Origin: Meloidogyne chitwoodi
Taxonomy: Eukaryota > Nematoda > Chromadorea > Rhabditida > Meloidogynidae
Length of the DNA: 64,000 bases
NCBI GenBank assembly: GCA_015183035.1
Contig: JACZZP010000010.1
Location: 1,860,001-1,924,000 of the forward strand
Direction of reading: 5' to 3'
Positions within the stretch are counted from its first letter, which is position 1. Each line of letters begins with the position of its first letter. Below, in pieces: positions 1 through 10,233 of this stretch. The notes beneath the pieces were generated by a model. That model was not told the origin of the DNA. It saw only the letters and a list, made by a program, of their open reading frames with translations, and searched no databases. Both the position numbers and the translations under genes were made by a program.

Positions 1-41
1 TTAATTGATGGCCATTATTTTCTTCCCTCAATTAATTTCAG

Positions 42-1337
42 TTCTTTTACCCTTAATTTCTCTGAATGGCTATTTAAAAATAAAAAGATTAATTTAAGTG
101 ATCAATTTGCTTCAAGATTTTCAATTAAACTTTATAAGGATGGATAGTTAGTTTTTTTTAAATTTTAAATTTATTTTTAAAATTAATTTTAGTGAATCTA
201 ATACATTTAATTATCTTTCACTAAAATCTCATTTACTTCGCCCTGAAACTCCTGTTCTCAAATGTCGTCTAAGTGAAGCACTTGAACCTTTCCCAATTAA
301 CACAAATAATGGACCAGAAGCTTATGCATTTAATACTTTATATAAAAGAACAATAATTAATTGGGTAATTTTTTAATTTATTTTTAATTTTTTATTTTAT
401 TTGTCTCAAAAAGTTTGTCCAATCAAGTGCTGTTGATTTCCTTCATATGTTATTAGTTTGTATGAGATGGTTATGTACTAGTTATGGTATTAGTGCACGT
501 TTTATGATTTCTATACATGATGAAGTTTGTTTTTTTTAATAATTAATTTTAATAAGATTATTAGAGGAAAATTAGAAAAAGTCCAAATATTTAGAAAAAT
601 TTAAATATTTTAATTGAACACCCCATTTATTCGCAAAAGTATATTTTTATCATTCTATTAATTTTTAATCATTTTCTACTGTCTTAATAATTTTATTTAT
701 TTTTATATTTTGCGAATAAAATGGGTTGGGTGTTCTTAATTAATTTTTCTAATATTTTAACTACTTAATATTTTTAATTAAAAATAAATTTAAAAATAAT
801 TTATATTAAAAATTTAAAAAGGTTCGTTATATGGTTGAAGATAAAGACAAATATAGATGTGCATTAGCTCTTACATTAAGTAATATGTATGTTAGGTAAA
901 TTTAATTAATATTTTTAATTAATTAATTTTTTTAAATTTTTAGAGCAGCAATATCAGAATCTTTAGGAATACGTGAACTTCCAAAAGTTAAATTAAATTA
1001 ACTTAAATTTAAAATATTTAAAATATATTTTTATTTTTAAAGTCTGTCGCTTTCTTCAGTCAAGTTGATATTGATAAAGTTCTTAGAAAAGAAGTTAATT
1101 TAGATTGTGAAACTCCAGATGGAGAAAAAGTTGAAAATGGTAAAAATTTTAATTTTTTTTTAATTAAAAAAATTTTTCTTCTTATCCATTTCTCTTAGAA
1201 AAATTAATTTTTTAATTTCTAAAATTAATTATAAAAAATAAATTTTTTAAAAAACAATTTCTTTTTAAGGTGAAGCATTAACAATAAAACAAATTATTGA
1301 TAAAACCGGTGGTTCACTTGAAATATCTCAATTTTAA
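42..1337 (+). CDS. POLG: DNA polymerase gamma catalytic subunit, 3' end (seven exons)
   Basis: Replicates mitochondrial DNA; family A polymerase. Exons read as 42-146, 193-364, 414-524, 822-895, 944-986, 1043-1139 and 1270-1337, all with GT/AG borders and consistent phases. The translation carries landmarks of the C-terminal polymerase domain: [40 protein letters not shown] (motif C with the catalytic HDE, split by the exon 3/4 border), [18 protein letters not shown] and a [15 protein letters not shown] terminus ending at TAA 1335-1337. These match the animal POLG C-terminus as I know it. The gene starts outside the window, so the exonuclease and linker regions are not seen. The 42-146 exon border is the least certain. 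One intron (525-821) is enlarged by a foldback repeat. No frameshift or stop is seen, so this single-copy gene anchors the left edge of the secreted-gene cluster. Confidence 0.93.
565..757. repeat. Foldback (MITE-like) repeat in a POLG intron
   Basis: Inverted arms are visible: GAACACCCCATTTATTCGC near 617 against GCGAATAAAATGGG...GGGTGTTC ending near 735. Flanking TTAGAAAAA and TTTTTCTAA also pair. The exact ends and the target duplication are not clear. It lies wholly inside intron 525-821. Confidence 0.6.
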
Positions 1338-2344
1338 TAAAAATTAATTTAAAAAGAAGGATATTTGATTCAATTTTTATAATTATGTATTTCTCACGGT
1401 GATTTTTTTTATTGTGCACTTTTACATTTTTGATTTTATCTTTTTTTATTTTTGAATGTTTACTAATTTTTTAAAATTATATTGTTGAATTTTCTGTTAA
1501 AGTTTTTTTAATAAATATTTAAAATAATATATAAAAATAAAAAATCTAAATAAAAAATTTTAAATTTTTAAAATTTATTTCGAAATTTACTAGAATAATT
1601 GATTTTTTAAAAATTTTCTTTTCCACTACAAACACCACTGTAAGATGGATTTTGTTAGAGAAAAAAATTTAAAAATTCCACGCTTTATTAATTTTAAAGG
1701 GTCTTTAATGTATTTATAAGTGCTGCTATTCGATTTGGCTGTGGGCGATTTCGACATTATTTAAATAAATTAATTGAATATTTAGATATATAAACAGACA
1801 GTTAGAAAAAGAGAAATAGTTGATTAACACAATCGACAGATATTTAAATATAAAAGTGTATTAATAAAAGTCTTAATGCCAAAAATAAATTGATGTAGAC
1901 GTCTTTTTTTTAAAGAAATAGTATAGAAAATTGAGAGATATTTTAAAAATTTTATTTAATTAAAACTCCTCCCATTTTAATATTTATTTTGTATTTTTGA
2001 GTTATATATAAACCCCTCAAAATCCATCTCTTCATTCATTTAATTTAAAATTTTTATAAAATTAACTCTCTTAAATTATAAAATTAAATTCTCTCTCTTT
2101 TTAATAAATTTATAAAATAAAATAAAAATTAATTTTATTTAATAAATATAAAAGGCTAAATTTCCTCTCTTAGCCTAATTAAATAAATTTAAAATAAAAA
2201 AAGCCATTAACTCTTTGATTGAATAATGGCAACACACCTTAATTTTTAAATTATTTTGTTTGTTTTTTATTTTTATATATCCCCTATTTTATTCTTTAAT
2301 TATGTTCAGTTTTTAAATATAAAAATTAAGTTGAAAAAAGAAAA
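1338..2344 (+). promoter_or_regulatory. Upstream block of gene A1 (block core about 1560-2110)
   Basis: Apart from POLG 3' flank this stretch has no gene. From about 1560 it carries the upstream block shared by the family: a CACTAC..AC.CCACT-like motif, TTTGTTAGAGAAAAAAATT, a 'cacgctttattaattttaaaggg' type segment, AAAGAAATAGTATAGAAAATT, then CTCCTCCCATTTTAATATT and ACCCCTCAAAATCCATCTC about 300 bp before the ATG. Similar blocks lie upstream of A2, A3, A4, A5, A7, A8, A9 and A10. Calling it a promoter is inference from conservation and position. Confidence 0.6.
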
Positions 2345-2425
2345 ATGAGAGCTTTTCTCTTTATTTTCCTTGTTATTTTAATTATAAATTATGTTCATTT
2401 AATTGAGATTAATCCAGATAGAGAT

Positions 2426-2849
2426 GGCTCCCGGAAAATCGGTCAGTGGAAAATCGGTCAGTAGTCGGAAAATCGGCAGTGGAAAATCGGTCAGTGAAGA
2501 AACAGTACATAAAATCACTAACATACATGTAAAACACAAAAATACATTAAAATTTTTTGTGTTTTACTTGTGTTTTACATGTGTTTTATTTTTTTTTTGT
2601 GTTTTACATGTGTTTTTGTGTTTTATTTGTTTTATTTGTTTTTTTGTGTGTTTTTATGTTTTATTTGTTTTTTTTGTGTGTTTTTGTGTTTTATTTGTTT
2701 TTTGTGTGTTTTTGTGTTTTATTTGTTTTTTTTTTTGTGTTTTACATGTATTTTAGTGATTTTATGTACTGTTTCTTCACTGAGCGATTTTCCACTGACC
2801 GATTTTCCGACTACTGAGCGATTTTCCACTGACGCATTTTCCGATCACG
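2426..2849. mobile_element. GGCTC-type MITE inserted in exon 1 of A1
   Basis: Terminal inverted repeats of GGAAAATCGGTCAGTGG type with a low-complexity TGTGTTTTATTTG core. Ends GGCTCCCGG and ATCACG match copies at 27013-27346 and 52969-53335. The flanks ATAGAGAT and AAAGAGCT agree at six of eight positions and look like a decayed 8-bp target duplication. Confidence 0.75.
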
Positions 2850-3054
2850 AAAGAGCTAGAAAAGGTAAATTTTTATTTAAATTAAAATTATTTAAAAATA
2901 TCAATTTGTAGGTAAAGCTAAAATTGATTATCCTATACCAATACAACAACAATATTCTTCTACTGAAGAAAAACCAATTATCAATTCCTTCATAAAAATT
3001 GAATTTTCGCTAATTGAATTATCCGTTTTAATTCGATTTTTGCGTTCAATTTCT

Positions 3055-3641
3055 GGTAAAGGTCAAGATTAAAGGTCCCTAAATTTTTTTTGACAAAGAT
3101 GTAGTTTTTTGATTCTTTTAACTTATAATAGGTTTTCGCATACGCTGAGCTCGAATCTGATGTTAGTTTTCAAAAATATCGAATCCCGAACCCAGATTCG
3201 AATAAGTCGAATTGGGGGTAAATATTTTTATTTAAGTAAATGATAGCTCATTCGATTCGTCTTGTCGAGCTGAGTCGAATGATACTAACAATAATAAGTT
3301 TGGATGTTTTTGAAGTAAGTTATGATCGATCAAATTCATAATTTTAATTACTGCTCATCCAAATATTCAATCATAACTTGCTTAAAAAATTGCTAAATAT
3401 CTTAATTTTGGTATCATTCAACTCAGCTCGATAAGACGAATCGAATGAGGTATCATTTGCTATATAAAAGTATTTACCCTGAAGTCGAATTGTTCGAATC
3501 TGGGTTCGGGATTCGATATTTTTGAAAACTAACATCAGATTCGAGCTCAGCGTATGCGAAAACCTATTATAAGTTAAAAGAATCAAAAAACTACATCTTT
3601 GTCAAAAAAAAATTTAGGGACCTTTAATCTTGACCTTTACC
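3055..3641. mobile_element. 587-bp foldback element in exon 2 of A1
   Basis: Almost perfect inverted arms (GGTAAAGGTCAAG at the left end, CTTGACCTTTACC at the right) of roughly 280 bp, flanked by an exact 8-bp duplication CAATTTCT (3047-3054 and 3642-3649). Removing the element and one duplication restores the sequence order seen in A3. GGTA termini and 8-bp duplication resemble the Merlin-type elements in this window, but there is no coding sequence. Confidence 0.85.
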
Positions 3642-4219
3642 CAATTTCTTTAGAACCTATGCCTTATAATCTTAAAGAAATGCAAGTAATAGAATCTCTT
3701 ACTAAAGATGTATTGAAAAATAATTTTAATGAAGAGTTATATAATGCATTTATTAATGATTTTGAGAGTGGAAAAGGAACAAAGTTTTCATTTAAGATTT
3801 ATCAGGTAAAAATATATTAAAAAAAAATTTTAATTTTTTAAAAATATTTTCTTATCCACACCCTAATTATTAATTTTTTATAATGACAAAATTTAATTAT
3901 TTTAAATTAAAAAAAAAAAGATTATCAATTATTATGCCATTATCATGGAAGCAAATGAAACTGCAAGTTGTAACACGTTTAGAATTGATGATCAGGATAG
4001 AAATTATTTTTATTTTTGGCATTTGTTTGGAGTTGCTAGAGAACTTCTCCGCCAATTTGTTGCTAATTTTCACATTAGTAACAAATATTACAATTATCTA
4101 TTAAGGAATGAAAATAAATTGTTTGTTTTATTTATTTAATACATAAGTTAATAATTTTAGGTCGAAAAAATCGTAAAAATATATATCAATATTTTAGCTG
4201 CACCCCTATACATTGAATT

Positions 4220-4630
4220 GAGTCCCGGAATTTTGGTCTTTGGAAAGTTGGTCTCCAAGATTTTTTCGGAAAGTTGGTCTCCAAGTGAATAAATAACTAT
4301 CCAATTTAGGGCCATGGCCGGTGGGTCTTCGCGCAAACTTGGATCTATTGATAGTGTTTTATTACCTATCCATTTTTATGTAGTTCTGGTCGACATTTAC
4401 TCTGATATGTATGGTCTAAAGTAGAGTTATTCACGGGGCGGTAATACCGCGGTAAATTACCGAATTACCGTTACCGGAAAAACACATATGAATAACTCTA
4501 GTCTAAAGGTGTCGCGTTTATTCACTTGGAGACCAACTTTCCACTAAAGACCAAAATTCCAAAATTTTGAGACCAACTTTCCGAAAAAATCTTGGAGACC
4601 AACTTACCAAAGAACAAATTTTCGGACACC
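4220..4630. mobile_element. Foldback MITE in A1 intron 3
   Basis: Inverted arms containing GGAAAGTTGGTCTCCAAG and its complement; ends GAGTCC and GGACACC; exact 8-bp duplication ATTGAATT at 4212-4219 and 4631-4638. No ORF. Confidence 0.8.
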
Positions 4631-6339
4631 ATTGAATTACCCTATTCATAGAAAATTAAAAAAAGCATAAAAACATTAAAATGTTAAACATGAAAAAACA
4701 TATACTATTTATGATAATTATTTTTAATATTTCTATTTTTTGTCTATGGCCAATTGGTCTTGGCACAAACTAGGATCTATTGGGAGTGTTTTATATTTAT
4801 TCGCTTTTTTAAATTTTCTATGTATGTGTCAGATCAACTTTTTCTTAATTTGAATTTCTCTCCTCTAATAACTATATTTAATTAAATTAATTAATTAAGG
4901 AAAAAGTTACCTATACGGTCCAGACTCCGATCCAGATAAATGATATGTCATTCGAAAGAGCTTGTCGAGCTGAGTCCAACGAGATCAAAATCAGCCCGCG
5001 GTCTCAATTACGGGTCGAGTTACAGACACCTTAATATCTAAAAACCATAGGGGAGAGTAAGCTCCTCGGTGTGATTACTGCGGCTGCACTTAAATTATTT
5101 TCACTGAATTAATTATTTTGTTTTAATTTGCGCCGTAGAATAACGCATGATCCAAAAGCCAACCAGGGATGGGCGCCCAAATGAAGAAATCATAAAACAC
5201 TCCCAATAGGTCCAAGTTTGGCGTGTTTCAAGCAAATTTCGATCTTCCATAACTTTGTTCAAAATCGTGCAATCTAGACAATTTTGGTCTCATTCGATAG
5301 GTCTCGACGAGCTCTTTCGAATGAGCTATTATACACATTTTTGAAATTTTCACCCCCAAAATGACCTTACTCTCCCCTATGGTTTTTAGATATTAAGGTG
5401 TCTGTAACTCAACCCGTAATTGAGACCGCGGGCTGATTTTGATCTCGTTGGACTCAGCTCGACAAGCTCTTTCGAATGACATATCATTTATCAGGATTAG
5501 GGTTGCCAACCCGCCCGACCCGAGTACCGAAAGATCGAGCGGGTTCGAGGAAAGTGACCCGAACGAACCCGAAAAACCCGACCCGAAAAAAATTGAACCC
5601 GAACGAACCCGAAAAACCCGACCCGAAAAAATCCAACCCGAAAAGCAATGTATCGAAAAATTCTAACCCGCTTGAAAAAGACTCGAAAAATTGAATTTAT
5701 TTTTTTAAAAGATTACTTGTTGAACAGACGTTTACTCTTTTTCTCTGACTATTTTTATTTTACAGTTATACACCTAAATATCTTGAGTCTCTTTCTATAA
5801 TTTAAATTTATTATGATTTCTCTCTCAAATGCCGAAATAAAGAGTGAGTGGAAGAGATATAACATGTAAAGATAGAGTATTTCTTTGACTCTTTGCATAG
5901 GGTAAGAGAAGAAATTATAAAAGAAATATTTATCTGTAATTTAATTTGTCCTATTCTAATATGAGTGTGGTAGATTTGTTAGTGTGTTATTCTATAATCA
6001 TAACTTTTATGTAAGCTTGATTCTTGTTATTTTTAAAATATCTGGAGGTCATTAATTATTGTTGTATTTGTTTTTTATCGTTTGAAAATTTTTAAATTTA
6101 GGAGAAAAATAAGTCACATATTTTTACATGCGGCGATAAAAAAGATGCATTTTTGGCAACTAAAGTGCAAAAATTAAAAAAAATTTCGCCTGCGGCACTT
6201 AAACCATTATTAAATTATCTTTAATAAATTTAAAATTAGCACCAGCAACTGATACAACTTTAACAGAACAGGATGAAAACTGCTTTTTGAACAAAATTAT
6301 ATTTTAAATAAAAGTATACCTTTAAAAATATAAAAAAAT

Positions 6340-7042
6340 GGTACTTGTACCCCTATCTTCCCCCCACCCTTTTTCAATGCCTCGCCTTTTTTTTATGCGC
6401 CGAAAAAATATTCTGGACTGCCTTACTTGAAAGTGCCCCAAGAAAATTTTGATGTGTAAAGGCGTGGTAAATTTGAATTTTAAATGATAGCGTTACTTTT
6501 AATTTGTGCCATAATTTGTAAAAAATTAAAAACATTATTAAAATGAACTATGATCAATTAATTCGTAATATTAATGAAATTGGAAACGGTGATCATGAAT
6601 TAGGAAGCATTAGATTTTTTCAACAACGTGGGATTTTGCATCAAGAGCGTAACTGTGAGAAATGTGGGACCGGAATGCGGATGTCATCTAAACGAGGATC
6701 TTACATTTGGATTTGTAAGAATAGACGTTGTAATCACAAAGAGGAATTCGAACGCAAACTTGGTTTAATAGTGGTGGTCAGGGAAGCAAATTATCCTTTT
6801 TTATTATATTAAAGTTTATTTTTTGGTGGGATATTTTGAATGGGATTAACAATTTTATGCCTCCTTTTTAATTTCTGTTGTTTTGTTTTCTTTTTTTTTA
6901 TTAATTTATAAATGTATACATATTTACACATCAAAATTTTCTTGGGGCACTTTCAAGCAAGGAAGTCCAGAATATTTTTTCGGCGCATAAAAAAAGGCGC
7001 GGCATTGAAAAAGGGTGGGGGGAAGATAGGGGTACAAGTACC
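6340..7042 (+). mobile_element. Merlin-type element copy 1 (third level of the nest)
   Basis: Inverted repeats of about 120 bp starting GGTACTTGTACCCC, with an exact 8-bp duplication AAAAAAAT (6332-6339, 7043-7050). It encloses a small transposase-derived ORF. Assigned to Merlin by the ORF and the 8-bp duplication; internally deleted. Confidence 0.8.
6543..6812 (+). CDS. N-terminal zinc-ribbon remnant of a Merlin/ISXO2-like transposase
   Basis: An 89-residue ORF from ATG 6543. The segment IRFFQQRGILHQE, then CEKCGTGMRM...YIWICKNRRC, is the typical N-terminal zinc ribbon of IS1016/ISXO2-type transposases (two CxxC-like pairs, with an aromatic residue before the second). The DDE catalytic domain is absent. 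Just after the stop, DILNGINN..PPF can be read, matching the C-terminus of copy 2, so the middle was lost by internal deletion. It cannot be a transposase by itself. Whether it is expressed as a DNA-binding fragment is unknown. Confidence 0.7.
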   Translation: MNYDQLIRNINEIGNGDHELGSIRFFQQRGILHQERNCEKCGTGMRMSSKRGSYIWICKNRRCNHKEEFERKLGLIVVVREANYPFLLY

Positions 7043-8607
7043 AAAAAAATTTTCTTAATGTGTATTTAAATTTATTAAAAAATGTACCGAAAAAGACCCG
7101 CTCGCCCGCCCGAAAAAAACTAAACCCGAACGAACCCGAAAAACCCGACCCGAAAAAAATTGAACCCGAACGAACCCGAAAAACCCGACCCGAAAAAATC
7201 CAACCCGAAAAAGTATGTACCGAACGCCAACCCGTACCGAAAACGGCAACCCTAATCAGGATCGGAGTCTGGACCGTATAGGTAACTTTTTCCTTAATTA
7301 AGTTTAGAAGAATTGTGAAATTTAAAAAATTTGGGTATTGGACAATTGGTTACCAAAATTTTTCATAGTATATAATTAAAAAAAATATTTTTAGAGAAGA
7401 AATATCAATTCAAAGCTATGCAGAGGCATATGATATTTTTGAAGTTAAAGCAAATTTATTAATGAAAGAATTGAAGAAAAATGAAAATTTAGCGAATGAT
7501 GATTGTTCTTTCCTTTATCATTACTATGATGCCAAAATAAGTAAGTTTTTACTTTTATTTACAATACTCAACAAAATTTTATTAAATTTTAATTAAATTT
7601 TGTTTCAAGTTTTTTTTATTTTAATTTTTAATAAAAATATTTTAGTGCGTAAATTCATATTAATGTCACTACGTACTGTAGAAGATGTAGAAGAAAGGGA
7701 AATTGATTCAACCATATCTGAATTTAATAAATATGTTATTTATCCTGTTCAATTTGCTATAAATGAATTAATTGAAGTTTCTCCTACAATAAACATTTAT
7801 TGGCCTATTATTTATAGAAATTCTTTAGGTAAACTAAAATAAAATATATTTTTTAATTTTAAACAAATTTATTGTTGTTGTTTAAAAAACATTAATATAC
7901 TCTTAACTAACTTTTAATTGATAATTCATGGTAAAACTAAAAAAGTTTTTATTCCAAAGCCTCGATTTTATTCACTCTTTAATAATACTTTACATAAAAA
8001 TACTTTTTTTTTTATAAAATTATATCATTTTAGTTAAAGATCCAATTATGACACATCAAATGTGCAATTATATCAATGAAAATATCATAGATCCTAACAC
8101 AAATGAACTGACTGTTCCGTTCTATTTATTCTTTTATAATATGGATATTAATATCCAAAATATTTTACAACAAACAATTACAAACAAATATTTTATAAAT
8201 AAACTTTTAAAAGAACCTAAAGAATATTTAGATGAAAATATTGTTAATTTAATTGATATAGGGAATAATATTTTTGTTCCTCCACAAGAACATTTAGATT
8301 TGGTAAAAGAGGTAAATCAAAAAATTATTTTACCCAAAAAAGCTTTATTTAAACAAGAAACATTTTTTAGCTAATAATTTTAAAATTAGAAGGTATTTCA
8401 TAAAAATTAATATTCTCCAGGGATTTTTACAATTTAAGATAAATTAAAAAAATAATAAAAATAATTTAATTAAAATTAAAGATTTGTGATGAAAATTTAA
8501 ATCAATTAAATAAAAAATTGCATGACGAAGAAAATCGACAAGGACGTAAAAGAGGACGAAATCAGCATCACGGTAGTAGTAGTTCTGGACATAATGGAAA
8601 GAAATGA

Positions 8608-9965
8608 AAAAAATAAAACTTTTTTTATTCTCTAATTTATTCAATTGAGATTTTTTGGTATTTTTTAAAAACCGATAAGATTTTAATTTTTTTACAAAAA
8701 TTGTAGCAGAAAATACCTAAATATTATCTAACCTTTTATAACTCTATTTTAAGTATTTTCGGCTCCTGTACATTTCGTGCCACTCTATTGCACAACATTT
8801 CGTCTCAACGGAAAAAAATACATTTTGTTTACCCAAGCTTACGATTTTTTGCCGTTTGGACGAAATGTTATGAAATTTAGCAGGGCTGGGCAAGTTTCAG
8901 ATTTCGGAATTTTCGGATTGTTCGGGTTTTTAGGTCAGTTTTATTTCGGATTTGGGTTTTTATTTTTTAAATTTTGTTTCGGATTTTATTTTTCAATGTT
9001 GCCCACCCACGATATAGACCCACGGACCTATCCGGATACAAAAATTAATATCCGTGCCCACCACTGATTATTACTCATTTTTTATTGGTTTTTAAAAAAC
9101 TTTTTTCTGTTTTTTATCTTTATACAATATAAACATATATTTATAATCATTTTAGTTGTTAGAATATATTTACTATTTTTGGATAAAATTTATCTTTTTA
9201 TTTTTGATAATAAAAGAGAATATTAAAAACTACATACTTAATTAGGTTAGTATAATATTAAATAGATAGCAACAAAGCTTTTTATCTTTAGTTTAGAAAA
9301 TAAGAATGATAATGAAGGGGAGGATTTGGATCACTATGTCTTATTCTAATGAAGAGGAAAAGGGATTCAAAATACAAAATTATAAATTGTTTTTTTAATT
9401 TAATAAACATTAAAAAAATAAAATAAAATAATTTAAGGTCACTAATATTAAAAAAAAATATTAAAAATTATTATAAATTAAAAATATTTAAAAAGGCTTA
9501 GAAACTAAACTATTTATTAAATATATCCCAAACCATTAGGATTTTGAAAAAATAAATTAAAAATATTTATAAAAGAAAAGCTTAGAAAATAATGAGAGAG
9601 AGAGATAAGTAACTTACCCTGTGCTCTCTGCCTTTGTCTAACATTTAAATTGTTTTAAAACTTTTTTCTTAAATTTTAAATAATAAAATATGAATTAAAA
9701 TTAAAAAATAAAATAATAAAATTAAATTTATTTGATAAGTAGTTGATACCAGGGATGCATATCGTATGTATTTTGTATTTTATCGTATCTCGTATCGCAT
9801 TTTTCAAAGAATGGGAAACTAAGAATTTCGGGATTAAGAAGAAATTTTTTAAATTGAAAAAACATTTTCACCTCCATGCCGGTTAAAAATTAAATTTAAA
9901 TAATTTTATCAAACTTTTAAAGAATCAAAATAAATGTAACTTTATTAAAAAATAATAAATAAATA
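8608..9965. other. Spacer between A1 and A2 with decayed repeats
   Basis: No gene seen. About 8880-9066 holds a hAT-like remnant (begins CAGGGCTGGGCAAG, ends near CCGTGCCCACCACTG, partner ends imperfect). About 9075-9205 is the 3' flank block of subfamily I (TTTTATTGGTT, TTTTAGTTGTTAGAATATATT, GGATAAAATTTATC). The rest, about 9206-9965, is plain AT-rich sequence with one GAGAGAGAG tract near 9595. Confidence 0.6.
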
Positions 9966-10233
9966 AATAGGTATTTATTTTTGTTTTTTATTTAATGGAA
10001 AATGGCGGTAAACAATGCCTTTCCTTGTAATAAAATAGAAAATAATTATATTATATTCAAGAAAGTTAGGAATTTGTATTTTTAGTAAGGAGAAATACTC
10101 TAATAAATATATAATATCAAAAAAAGAAAAAAGAAGATTAAAAAATATTTCTAGAGGTAACAAACATTTTAAATAAATCTAAAAAGTAAAATTTGAAAAA
10201 TTTGACAGAAACCCCGAAACAAATCACCAAAAT
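9966..10233 (-). repeat. 3' flank block of subfamily II (after A2)
   Basis: AATGGCGGTAAACAATGCCT, then a segment with ATTATATT, ending AATACTCTAATAAATATATAA. Related blocks follow the last exons of A8 (about 40575-40909) and A11 (about 61965-62155); an orphan copy lies at 44470-44660. It probably holds the 3' UTR and polyadenylation region. Confidence 0.6.

Larger units (their letters stand above)
5498..7254. mobile_element. hAT-like element nested in the foldback element
   Basis: Ends TAGGGTTGCC and GGCAACCCTA with an exact 8-bp duplication ATCAGGAT (5490-5497, 7255-7262). Subterminal tandem CCCGAAC/CCCGACC repeats occur at both ends. The interior holds a CGCCTGCGGC module shared with other hAT-like elements, and the Merlin copy at 6340-7042. 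No hAT transposase is left. Confidence 0.8.
4899..7293. mobile_element. Foldback element (outer level of a nest) in A1 intron 3
   Basis: Ends GGAAAAAGTTACCTATACGG and its complement, with palindromic 8-bp flanks TTAATTAA. The interior arms carry the GAGCTGAGT/ACTCAGCTC repeat also seen near 44.8, 46.9, 52.4 and 61.2 kb. The right arm is split by the hAT-like element at 5498-7254. Confidence 0.8.
2345..8607 (+). pseudogene. A1: subfamily I secreted-protein gene, interrupted by two transposons in exons
   Basis: Not a family I recognise. The ATG at 2345 opens a signal peptide (MRAFLFIFLVILIIN...). Exon 1 runs to about 2865 but is split by a MITE at 2426-2849. Exon 2 (2912-3805) is split by a foldback element at 3055-3641, after the ELSVLIRFLRS motif and before LEPMPYNLKEM. 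Later exons look intact: 3921-4120 (FYFWHLFGVARELLRQFV), 7395-7540 (EEISIQSYAEAYDIFEVKAN), 7646-7828, 8034-8311 and 8482-8607 (tail QGRKRGRNQHHGSSSSGHN, TGA 8605-8607). Phases agree with the intact paralogue A3. The 3.3-kb intron 3 holds a three-level transposon nest. The element in exon 2 brings stops in frame, so a normal full protein is not expected unless the element is spliced out or absent in other alleles. Confidence 0.8.

Noticed and set aside
2403..2911. Overlapping Phe/Cys/Val-rich frames
   Set aside because: They come from the TGTGTTTTATTTG low-complexity core of the MITE; the same happens at 52910-53173.
5439..7281. Frames rich in NEPEKPDPKK-type repeats
   Set aside because: Subterminal CCCGAACGAACCCGAAAAA repeats of the hAT-like element.
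8777..9067. 96-residue frame
   Set aside because: Lies across a decayed repeat (FGFLF repeats); no ATG-anchored homology or splice signals.
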